This document shows positions 42,706 to 49,978 of a stretch of DNA of 64,000 nt, in pieces. The stretch covers positions 62,001-126,000 of the forward strand of contig NZ_LGUR01000151.1 in NCBI RefSeq assembly GCF_001270495.1, given 5' to 3'. A program made the position numbers and the translations under genes. The DNA comes from Streptomyces viridochromogenes (GTDB lineage: Bacteria; Actinomycetota; Actinomycetes; Streptomycetales; Streptomycetaceae). Under the pieces are notes generated by a model. It worked only from the letters and a program-made list of their open reading frames with translations, was not told the origin of the DNA and ran no database searches. Each line of letters begins with the position of its first letter. Positions within the stretch are counted from its first letter, which is position 1.

Positions 42706-43715
42706 CGGACAGCAGGATCGCGACGGCACGACTCGGCGCGACGGGCCCCGAGGTGGGGGTCCAGGGCCTCGGCTGCATGGGCATGAGCTTCGCGTACGGC
42801 CCCTCCGACGCGGACGAGTCCAGGGCCACCCTGGAGCGCGCGCTGGAACTGGGCGTCACGCTGTACGACACGGCGGACGCGTACGGCGCGGGCGAGAACG
42901 AGAAGTTCCTGTCGCCGTTCTTCAAGGCACACCGGGACGAGGTGGTCATCGCCACGAAGTTCGCCCTGGCGATGGACCCGGACGACCCGACGAAGCGGAT
43001 CATCCGCAACGACGCGCCCTACATCCGCCAGTGCGTCGAGGCGAGCCTGAAGCGCCTGGACGTCGACGCGATCGACCTCTACTACATGCACCGGCGCGAC
43101 GTGGACGTCCCCATCGAGGAGACCGTCGGCGTGATGGCCGAGCTGGTCCGCGAGGGCAAGGTCAAGTACCTGGGTCTGAGCGAGGTGACGGCGCGCGAAC
43201 TGCGTGCCGCGCAGACGGTGCACCCGATCGCGGCCGTCCAGTCGGAGTGGTCGCTCTTCAGCCGTGACATCGAGGCGAACGTGGTCCCCGCGGCCCGCGA
43301 ACTGGGCGTGACCCTGGTGCCGTACTCCCCGTTGGGCCGAGGCTTCCTCACGGGCTCCTTCGCCAAGGCCGAGGACCTCACGGCAGACGACTTCCGCCGC
43401 CAACAGCCCCGCTTCACCGGAGACAACGCGGCCGCCAACGCCGCCCTGCTGGAGCCGATCCGCACGGTCGCCGAGGCCCACGGAGCCACGCCCGGGCAGA
43501 TCGCCCTGGCCTGGGTACAGCAACAGGCGGCCCTGCACGGCCTCCCGGTCATCCCGATCCCGGGCACCCGCAAGCCGACCCGGGTGGAGGAGAACGCAGG
43601 CGCGACCCGAATCGTCCTGGGCGAGAAGGACATGGAACTCCTGGAGCCGATCGCGGCAGAGGTGGCAGGCGACAGGTACGCGGACATGCGGTTCACATCA
43701 GCGAGCAGGGAGTAA
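42702..43715 (+). CDS. Aldo/keto reductase
   Basis: This 337-residue (beta/alpha)8 NADPH-dependent carbonyl reductase has the catalytic tetrad recognisable in LYDTADAYGAGENE (Asp, Tyr), VVIATKFALA (Lys) and IDLYYMHRRD (His). The C-terminal nucleotide-binding segment IPIPGTRKPTRVEENAG is intact. It is translationally coupled to the MerR gene, which points to detoxification of aldehydes or other electrophiles. Confidence 0.93.
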   Translation: MTDSRIATARLGATGPEVGVQGLGCMGMSFAYGPSDADESRATLERALELGVTLYDTADAYGAGENEKFLSPFFKAHRDEVVIATKFALAMDPDDPTKRIIRNDAPYIRQCVEASLKRLDVDAIDLYYMHRRDVDVPIEETVGVMAELVREGKVKYLGLSEVTARELRAAQTVHPIAAVQSEWSLFSRDIEANVVPAARELGVTLVPYSPLGRGFLTGSFAKAEDLTADDFRRQQPRFTGDNAAANAALLEPIRTVAEAHGATPGQIALAWVQQQAALHGLPVIPIPGTRKPTRVEENAGATRIVLGEKDMELLEPIAAEVAGDRYADMRFTSASRE

Positions 43716-43720
43716 GGGTT

Positions 43721-43770
43721 CTTCAGGGGCGCGGGGAACTGCGCGACCAGCCCCCACAACCCGCACTCGC
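43721..43770. repeat. Interspersed GGGGCGCGGGGAACTGCGCG repeat, copy 2
   Basis: The core AGGGGCGCGGGGAACTGCGC with CGACCAGCCCCCAC lies between converging genes and probably acts as a terminator. Related sequences are at 49054 and inside the gene at 60012. Confidence 0.72.
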
Positions 43771-43801
43771 CAACCAACCGAAACCCGGCAAACGCTGTGC
43801 G

Positions 43802-44665
43802 CTAGAGCTCCGCCAGCAACTCAGCCTTCTTGACGGAGAACTCCTCATCCGTCACCAACCCCGCCTGGTGCAACTCCCCCAGGTGCCGAATCCGCTCGGC
43901 GATATCCGCGGGATCCCGGCGCGGCGCAGCCGCAGCCGGGACAGCCGCGCCCCCCGCGGAGCGGTCCCGCACCGCCGACAACACCGCCGCGGCGAACGGC
44001 AACGACTCATGCACCGGCCCGTACCCCAGCCCGAACACCACAGCCGCCGGATCGTGATCGACCTGCTCGGGCGCGAGCCGGTCGTCGGCGGAGTCCCGCC
44101 GGAGCAACCGCAGGTACCCCTCGAAGACTTCGGGCGACCGCCACTCGACGCCGCTCAACTCGGTGACGGAGAAGCTCTGATCCCCCGCCTTCCACTTCGC
44201 GGAGGAGGCACCCGTCCAGAACCACCGGAACCGCACCGTCTGTCCGTCGAACGACGCCTTCCCGTCGTACGCCTTGAACTGCAACGGCACATCGGGCGCC
44301 CCCACGAGGAACTCCTCCGCCGGCCCCGAGTCCTTCAGCTCCGCCCGCAGCTCGTCGGCGTAGTACTCGGCCAGCGTCTCGCGCTCGGCCGGCAACACCA
44401 GCCGATACGGATCGCCGCCCTCCTTCAGCTGCCCCGCCGCCGCCTCCATCAACGGATCGGCGCCGGGCCGCAGCTCCAGGCGCAGCACCACCGTCCCGCG
44501 CTTCCCCGGCGCCAGCGTGACCCCGCCGATCGCTTCAAGAGGCACCCGGCGTTCCCCCAGCGCCTGGAAGAGCTTGGGTGTTCGAATGCCCCGTTCGTAG
44601 CGGATGAGCACGGAGTCGGACTCGAACTCCCAGGCGGCATGAAATCCGGCCAGTACGTCACCCAT
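43802..44665 (-). CDS. DUF4429 and SHOCT domain protein
   Basis: The protein is about 287 residues with two DUF4429 repeats (GDVLAGFHAAWEFESDSVLI and LQFKAYDGKASFDGQTVRFRW) and a C-terminal SHOCT tail (ERIRHLGELHQAGLVTDEEFSVKKAELLAEL). DUF4429 is an actinobacterial domain of unknown function, probably a membrane-lipid or protein interaction fold. The ATG at 44665 (MGDVLAGF) is the conserved family start; upstream in-frame ATG/GTG codons would add 3 to 16 poorly conserved residues. Confidence 0.88.
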   Translation of the reverse strand: MGDVLAGFHAAWEFESDSVLIRYERGIRTPKLFQALGERRVPLEAIGGVTLAPGKRGTVVLRLELRPGADPLMEAAAGQLKEGGDPYRLVLPAERETLAEYYADELRAELKDSGPAEEFLVGAPDVPLQFKAYDGKASFDGQTVRFRWFWTGASSAKWKAGDQSFSVTELSGVEWRSPEVFEGYLRLLRRDSADDRLAPEQVDHDPAAVVFGLGYGPVHESLPFAAAVLSAVRDRSAGGAAVPAAAAPRRDPADIAERIRHLGELHQAGLVTDEEFSVKKAELLAEL

Positions 44666-44731
44666 GCGGCTCATCGTATGCGGCACGTGCTCCTCCGTCG
44701 CCACCCCGCGCACACCGCGATTCCTGCGCCT

Positions 44732-45949
44732 CTACGCGCGTCCGGCCGACGCCGTGTCGGACAAACCCGCCCGACAGGCCCCAGCATCGTCTGCGCACCG
44801 CACCGAGTGGTACGCGCCGACACCGATCTCGGCGAAGTTCGCCACACTGTCCGTACCCGGCTCGAAATAGCCGCCGTGCCCCTTCGCCTCCCGCGCCGAC
44901 AGCACCCGCGCGCCGAACACCGAGGACACCGGGTCCTCCCCGTGTCCCAGCCCGCCGACCTCCAGATACGGCACGTCCTGCACCCAGTCGTCCGCGTCCC
45001 GCATCGCCCACACATGCGCGGACGTGCGCAGGTTGGCGGCCTTGGAGACCCGCATTCCGGGGCTGCCGGCCACCGCTATGTCGGCCACCCGCCCCGGCAG
45101 CGTGGGCGCGGCGATCCCGCACAGCACCGAGCCGTAGCTGTGGCAGAAGAGGGAGACCGGTGAACGGCCGGGCAGACCGCGCACCAGCGCGTCCAGGCGT
45201 ACGGCCCCGTCCGCGGCCCGCATCGCCGTCGCCGAGTCGATGCCGAGCCCGCTCGGCGTGGTGTAGTCGGCCCAGGCGATCACGGCCGTACGCGTCGAAG
45301 GGCTGGCCTCGCGCTCGGCCGCGTACAGCGACTGGGCCATGCCGACCGGCGCCGAGTACTTGCGACTGGAGCGCTGGAAGGTGAGCAGGTCGGTGTCGAC
45401 GCCGGGGACGACGACCGAGATCCGCTCCGCCTCGGCCAGGTCGCCGAACACCTCGGCGGCCCGGCCCGAGCCCTCGGGGTCGAAGGCGAGGATGCGCCGG
45501 TCCGCCTGCATCATCGACTCGAACCGATGCATACGGCGGCCCGCCTCGCGCTGCCCGTCGGGCGTGAGTTTCTTGTCGTACATGCGTTTGCGCTCGACCT
45601 CGCGCGCCTCGGCGAGGGCGACGCGGTTGGCGCGGTAGCGCAGCTCGACGGGAGCGCCGTTCATGTTGCCGACCGCGAGCGAGTAGCGGTGTACGAGGTC
45701 GGTGCGCTGTGCCTCGGTGAGGGAGGTGAAGAACCGGGCGAGGCGCGTGGGGGAGGATGTCGCGGCCGGCAGCCGGTGGCCGGCGATGCTGCCGTGCTCC
45801 CAGGCGCTGAGCGACGCCTGAAGCGGTGGAGCGGTCCGGTGGTGGCGGAGGGCGGTCCATCCGGTGGTCGCCAGCATCACGAACACCACGGCCAGTGCGA
45901 GCAGAGCGCGCCAGACGTTCAGTTGCGGGGACGTGTCGAAGGAAGTCAC
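44732..45949 (-). CDS. Membrane-anchored alpha/beta hydrolase (DUF1023)
   Basis: The protein has 405 residues with one N-terminal membrane span (WRALLALAVVFVMLATTGW), a helical region, and an alpha/beta hydrolase domain of the DUF1023 type with nucleophile motif CHSYGSVL (Ser in a G-x-S-x-G variant where the first Gly is Cys). The GTG start at 45949 lacks a clear ribosome site, so it is uncertain. Ester or peptide substrates outside the membrane are likely but unknown. The TetR gene starts 94 bp downstream of its start on the same strand. Confidence 0.85.
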   Translation of the reverse strand: MTSFDTSPQLNVWRALLALAVVFVMLATTGWTALRHHRTAPPLQASLSAWEHGSIAGHRLPAATSSPTRLARFFTSLTEAQRTDLVHRYSLAVGNMNGAPVELRYRANRVALAEAREVERKRMYDKKLTPDGQREAGRRMHRFESMMQADRRILAFDPEGSGRAAEVFGDLAEAERISVVVPGVDTDLLTFQRSSRKYSAPVGMAQSLYAAEREASPSTRTAVIAWADYTTPSGLGIDSATAMRAADGAVRLDALVRGLPGRSPVSLFCHSYGSVLCGIAAPTLPGRVADIAVAGSPGMRVSKAANLRTSAHVWAMRDADDWVQDVPYLEVGGLGHGEDPVSSVFGARVLSAREAKGHGGYFEPGTDSVANFAEIGVGAYHSVRCADDAGACRAGLSDTASAGRA

Positions 45950-46043
45950 TGGGAGGACACACTAGGAGAACGAGAGGGTCTCGCGTTAGCCAAGTGACGG
46001 GTATCACGTTTCGATCAAGGTGGTGTCTAACACGCCGATGACC

Positions 46044-46670
46044 TCAGTGTGTTCGCCAGCTCTCGCTGAGTGCCGGACCCACCTGTTCGAGATATGAGAC
46101 GGTCAGTGCCCGTATGGCGTCGAGGCTGAAGTCCTCGCCGACACTCCACTGACGCTCCGTCAGCCGCATCACACCGCTGAAGACGGCCACCGCCAGCCGC
46201 GGTCGCGGATCCGTGTGCATGTCGACGCCCTCGCGCTCGGCGAGGATGGCCGCCATCGCCTCCTCGACCTCGACCGAGCGGCGCAGATGGGCGGCGAGCA
46301 GGGCGGGTGTCGACTCGATCACCCGGCACATACGCAGATACAGCTCGACCGGCGCGATGGATTCGATCACGTCGTTGAGCGTGTCCCAGCCCTCCAGCAC
46401 GGCCTGGCGCAGCGCCTCCATGGGGGCCTCGTGCGGCGGGCGCTCGCGCACCCCCTGAAGGAAGTGCGCCACCGTCACGTCCATCAGGGCGAGGGCCGCC
46501 TCCTCCTTGCCGGCGAAGTAGCGGAAGAATGTGCGCTGCGACACATCGACGGCCTCCGCGATGTCGTCGATGGTCGTGCGCTCGTACCCCTGTGTGGTGA
46601 AGAGCTCCAGCGCGGTACGCAGCAGTGCTTCCCGGGTGCGCTGCTTCTTGCGTTCGCGCAGTGTTTCCAT
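46044..46670 (-). CDS. TetR family repressor of the adjacent MFS exporter
   Basis: The protein has 208 residues. The TetR helix-turn-helix (LRTALELFTTQGYERTTIDDIAEAVDVSQRTFFRYFAGKEE) is followed by a C-terminal ligand domain. It is divergent from the MFS gene with a 66-bp gap whose two promoters overlap, the classical repressor/drug-pump arrangement. Cys in LRMCRVIE is the only cysteine. Confidence 0.92.
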   Translation of the reverse strand: METLRERKKQRTREALLRTALELFTTQGYERTTIDDIAEAVDVSQRTFFRYFAGKEEAALALMDVTVAHFLQGVRERPPHEAPMEALRQAVLEGWDTLNDVIESIAPVELYLRMCRVIESTPALLAAHLRRSVEVEEAMAAILAEREGVDMHTDPRPRLAVAVFSGVMRLTERQWSVGEDFSLDAIRALTVSYLEQVGPALSESWRTH

Positions 46671-46682
46671 AGGTGTCAGTTA

Positions 46683-46728
46683 CCGACTTGTGAATTGGTT
46701 TGTCAATTGTCAGTGGCTGTCATTAGCC
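46683..46728. promoter_or_regulatory. Overlapping divergent promoters of tetR and MFS genes
   Basis: On the plus strand TTGTCA (46700-46705) and TTAGCC (46723-46728) are 17 bp apart, placing the transcript start at or next to the MFS ATG at 46737. On the minus strand TTGACA lies in the same stretch. The region is AT-rich with repeated TGTCA/TGACA half-sites, suitable for the TetR protein. Confidence 0.5.
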
Positions 46729-46736
46729 TCGAACAC

Positions 46737-48356
46737 ATGACTAGTCAGACCACCATCAAGACGACGGGGCCGGGGGACCGGGCACCAGAAGCCCCGTCGG
46801 ATGCGACGCCGGCCAAGGGGCTGCGCGGCCACCCTTGGTTCACCCTCATCACCGTCGCGGTCGGGGTCATGATGGTGGCCCTCGACGGCACCATCGTGGC
46901 CATCGCCAACCCGGCCATCCAGAAGGACCTGAGCGCGTCCTTCGCCGAGGTGCAGTGGATCACCAACGGCTACTTCCTCGCCCTCGCGGTCTCCCTGATC
47001 ACCGCGGGCAAGCTCGGTGACCGCTTCGGCCACCGCCAGACCTTCCTGATCGGCGTGATCGGCTTCGCCGCCGCCTCCGGCGCGATCGGCCTGTCCAGCA
47101 GCATCGCCGCGGTCGTCGTCTTCCGCGTCTTCCAGGGCCTGTTCGGCGCGCTGCTGATGCCGGCCGCACTCGGCCTGCTGCGGGCGACGTTCCCGGCCGA
47201 GAAGCTCAACATGGCCATCGGTATCTGGGGCATGGTCATCGGTGCCTCCACGGCCGGCGGCCCGATCCTCGGCGGCGTCCTCGTCGAGCACGTCAACTGG
47301 CAGTCGGTGTTCTTCATCAACGTGCCGGTCGGCATCCTCGCCGTGGTCCTCGGTGTGCTGATCCTCCTCGACCACCGTGCCGAGAACGCCCCGCGCTCCT
47401 TCGACATCCTGGGCATAGTCCTGCTGTCGGCCGCGATGTTCTGCCTGGTGTGGGCGCTCATCAAGGCCCCGGCGTGGGGCTGGGGTGACGGCAAGACGTG
47501 GCTGTTCATAGCCGCGTCCGTGGTGGGCTTCGTACTCTTCGCCTTCTGGGAGACGAAGGTGAAGGAGCCGCTGATCCCGCTGGGCCTCTTCCGCTCGGTC
47601 CCGCTCTCCGCGGGTGTCGTCCTGATGGTCCTGATGGCCATCGCCTTCATGGGCGGCCTGTTCTTCGTGACGTTCTACCTCCAGAACGTCCACGGCATGA
47701 GCCCGATCGACGCCGGCCTCCACCTCCTCCCCCTCACCGGCATGATGATCGTCGGCTCCCCGCTCGCGGGCGCGATGATCACCAAGCTCGGCCCGCGTGT
47801 CCCGCTGGCGGGCGGCATGGCGCTCACCGCGATCGCCATGTACGGCATGTCCACGCTGGAGACGGACACCGGCAGCGCCGTCATGTCGCTCTGGTTCGCT
47901 CTGCTCGGCCTCGGCCTGGCGCCGGTCATGGTCGGTGCCACGGAGGTCATCGTCGGCAACGCGCCCATGGAGCTGTCCGGTGTGGCCGGCGGTCTCCAGC
48001 AGGCCGCGATGCAGATCGGCGGCAGCCTCGGTACGGCCGTGCTGGGCGCCGTCATGGCCTCCAAGGTCGACAGCGACCTCGCCGGCAACTGGACGTCCGC
48101 GGGCCTGCCGCCGCTGACCGCGGCGCAGGAGGCCCAGGCGTCCGAGGCGGTCCAGGTCGGCGTGGCGCCGCTGGCCCCGGGTACGCCCGACGCCGTCGCC
48201 GCGAAGATCACGGATGTCGCGCACGACACGTTCATCTCGGGCATGAGCCTGGCCTCCCTGGTCGCCGCGGGTGTGGCGGTCGTCGCGGTCTTCGTGGCCT
48301 TCCTCACCAAGCGCGGTGAGAACGCGGAGGCGGGCGCGGGCGCGGCGCACATCTGA
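46737..48356 (+). CDS. MFS transporter, DHA2 family (14-TMS multidrug exporter)
   Basis: This 539-residue protein has 14 predicted spans. MFS motif A is GKLGDRFGHRQTF, motif B is FRVFQGLFGAL and motif C is GASTAGGPILGG, as in EmrB/QacA-type proton antiporters that export drugs. The ATG at 46737 has no ribosome site; the predicted -10 box lies 8 bp upstream, so the mRNA is probably leaderless. It is controlled by the divergent TetR gene. Confidence 0.93.
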   Translation: MTSQTTIKTTGPGDRAPEAPSDATPAKGLRGHPWFTLITVAVGVMMVALDGTIVAIANPAIQKDLSASFAEVQWITNGYFLALAVSLITAGKLGDRFGHRQTFLIGVIGFAAASGAIGLSSSIAAVVVFRVFQGLFGALLMPAALGLLRATFPAEKLNMAIGIWGMVIGASTAGGPILGGVLVEHVNWQSVFFINVPVGILAVVLGVLILLDHRAENAPRSFDILGIVLLSAAMFCLVWALIKAPAWGWGDGKTWLFIAASVVGFVLFAFWETKVKEPLIPLGLFRSVPLSAGVVLMVLMAIAFMGGLFFVTFYLQNVHGMSPIDAGLHLLPLTGMMIVGSPLAGAMITKLGPRVPLAGGMALTAIAMYGMSTLETDTGSAVMSLWFALLGLGLAPVMVGATEVIVGNAPMELSGVAGGLQQAAMQIGGSLGTAVLGAVMASKVDSDLAGNWTSAGLPPLTAAQEAQASEAVQVGVAPLAPGTPDAVAAKITDVAHDTFISGMSLASLVAAGVAVVAVFVAFLTKRGENAEAGAGAAHI

Positions 48357-48546
48357 CGAGTTCCCCTATCAGGGTGACAACGCCGAAGATCCCTCCCAAC
48401 CGGCATGCGCCGCAGGTCACAGTGGGTCAAGCCAGGGCCTGCGGCGCGCTGCCGGAGGGGGTCAGCGCGCCACAGGCCCGGAGCGCGGGCATGAGAAGCA
48501 CACCGTGGGTACTCGCCAAGTCGAACGCCTAACCAGGGAGTTGACG

Positions 48547-48852
48547 ATGGCGGGCTTCGGACACGGCACGCGCAAGCACCCCCGCTCACGTGGCCGGACG
48601 TGGTCACGGACCGGGCCGGATCGCGCGACACTGGGGATCATCGGAGCCATCTGCGCAATCGCCGGACTCTTCGTACTGGGCATCATCCTCGGCCCGGTGG
48701 CGATGGTCTGCGGCTGGCTGGCCATGAACCGCACTTGGTCCGGTGCCCGCCCCGTCCCGGCATTGACAGCCCTGGTCCTGGGCGCGATCGACACCCTGCT
48801 GGCGATCATCTGGCTGGCGGGTGCGGCAACCCCGGGCAACGGTTTGTACTAG
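48547..48852 (+). CDS. DUF4190-like small membrane protein
   Basis: The protein has 101 residues with a basic N-terminus and two membrane spans (LGIIGAICAIAGLFVLGIILGPVAMVCGWLAM and ALTALVLGAIDTLLAIIWL), a DUF4190-like fold of unknown function. GGGAG precedes the ATG at 48547. The stop codon (TAG, 48850-48852) is part of the CTAG that begins a MITE-like element, so the native C-terminus may have been longer. Confidence 0.8.
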   Translation: MAGFGHGTRKHPRSRGRTWSRTGPDRATLGIIGAICAIAGLFVLGIILGPVAMVCGWLAMNRTWSGARPVPALTALVLGAIDTLLAIIWLAGAATPGNGLY

Positions 48853-49002
48853 GGGGTGTTTCGAAAGTCCCGTGCGGTGCCCGCGGTGTCCGGTGCGTGC
48901 CCTGGGGGTCCCCCCGGCCGAAGGCTGGGGGAGTGCCGGACGAAGGGAGGGTGCGTGCCGGGCGCCGTGGGTGCTGTGCGGGACTTTCGAAACACCCCCT
49001 AG
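48849..49002. mobile_element. 154-bp MITE-like element with 24-bp terminal inverted repeats
   Basis: The perfect 24-bp inverted repeats (48849-48872 and 48979-49002; outer end CTAGGGGGTGTTTCGAAAGT) enclose 106 bp without a gene. Both ends start with CTAG, the target preferred by Streptomyces IS5-group elements as I recall. The interior contains GGGGGTCCCCCCGGCCGAAG, a sequence common in Streptomyces intergenic DNA. It is a likely non-autonomous derivative mobilised by an IS5-type transposase; it could also act as a terminator. Confidence 0.7.
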
Positions 49003-49053
49003 CGCCTCGGGGATCGAAGCCTTGGGTTCTACGGCGGCTGCGGGTCGTGTGTG

Positions 49054-49083
49054 GCTGGTCGCGCAGTTCCCCGCGCCCCTTGG
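49054..49083. repeat. Interspersed GGGGCGCGGGGAACTGCGCG repeat, copy 3 (reverse)
   Basis: GGTCGCGCAGTTCCCCGCGC with CCCTTGGG follows; it is the reverse complement of the repeat at 43721. It lies between the MITE-like element and the K+ channel gene end. Confidence 0.7.
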
Positions 49084-49126
49084 GCCATCGAGATCGGCGC
49101 CCCGTAGCGCCGGGCTGGGGCAACCC

Positions 49127-49888
49127 CTAACGCACCTGTTCCTCGCCGACGTGCCCAGGCACCCGTGCCCCCGTCAGCGAAGCGACCTCCGCGCGCAGCG
49201 CGCGCACTTCCTCCGTCAGCAGCCGTATCGCCTCCGTCTGCCGTCGCTCCTCCACGTCGTCCATCTCGAACCGCGCTATGAACCACGCGGCGATATTCGC
49301 GGTCACCACACCCAGCAGGGCGATCCCGGACAGCATCAGCCCGACCGCGAGCATCCGCCCCACCCCGGTGGTCGGAGCATGATCGCCGTACCCCACGGTC
49401 GTCATCGTGGTGAACGACCACCACACCGCGTCACCCAGCGTCTTGATGTTCCCGTCCGGTGAGTCCCGCTCGACGGACAGCACCGCCAGCGACCCGAACA
49501 TCAGCAGCCCGACCACCGCCCCGGCGACATACGTGGTCAGCCGGATCTGCGAGGCCATCCGCGCCCGCTGCCCCACCAGCATCAGCGTCGACACGAGCCG
49601 CAGCAGCCGAAGCGGCTGTATCAACGGCAGCAGCACCGCGCACAGGTCCAGCCAGTGCGCCCGTACGAACTCCAGGCGCCGTTCCGCGAGAAGGAGCCGG
49701 ACGACGTAGTCCAGCGCGAACGCGCCCCACACCACCCACTCCACCGCGAGACACGCGGCCACCACGGCACGGCTCGCGTCGGGCTCGACGATCGGTACGG
49801 CATAGGCCACGGCGAACGCCAGGGCCAGACCGAACAGGGGCCGTTGGGTGAGCCGTTCCCAACGGACTTGCGCGGGCGGATGCTTCAT
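49127..49888 (-). CDS. Voltage-gated-type potassium channel protein
   Basis: The protein has 253 residues with six hydrophobic helices. An Arg-containing segment (PLRLLRLVSTLMLV) resembles a reduced voltage sensor. The pore loop WWSFTTMTTVGYGDHAP carries the K+ selectivity filter TVGYGD. A C-terminal coiled coil (ERRQTEAIRLLTEEVRALRAEV) probably tetramerises the channel. The ATG at 49888 has no ribosome site, but TACGAT ends 6 bp upstream, so a leaderless mRNA is likely. Confidence 0.93.
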   Translation of the reverse strand: MKHPPAQVRWERLTQRPLFGLALAFAVAYAVPIVEPDASRAVVAACLAVEWVVWGAFALDYVVRLLLAERRLEFVRAHWLDLCAVLLPLIQPLRLLRLVSTLMLVGQRARMASQIRLTTYVAGAVVGLLMFGSLAVLSVERDSPDGNIKTLGDAVWWSFTTMTTVGYGDHAPTTGVGRMLAVGLMLSGIALLGVVTANIAAWFIARFEMDDVEERRQTEAIRLLTEEVRALRAEVASLTGARVPGHVGEEQVR

Positions 49889-49894
49889 GGCCGC

Positions 49895-49922
49895 ATCGTA
49901 GGAAATGTGAAGGGGTGGTGTA
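49895..49922 (-). promoter_or_regulatory. Leaderless promoter of the K+ channel gene
   Basis: On the minus strand TACGAT (-10, 49895-49900) is 6 nt from the ATG. A weak -35 would lie at 49917-49922, inside the aceE terminator stem. Confidence 0.55.
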
Positions 49923-49954
49923 GCCCGCGGGTCACCCACGGGCTACACCACCCC
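49912..49954 (-). terminator. Hairpin terminator of aceE
   Basis: A perfect 16-bp stem (arm GGGGTGGTGTAGCCCG) with an 11-nt loop lies 25 bp past the aceE stop and 24 bp before the K+ channel start. Confidence 0.83.
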
Positions 49955-49978
49955 GTCAAGCCGTCGACGCGGCGGACG

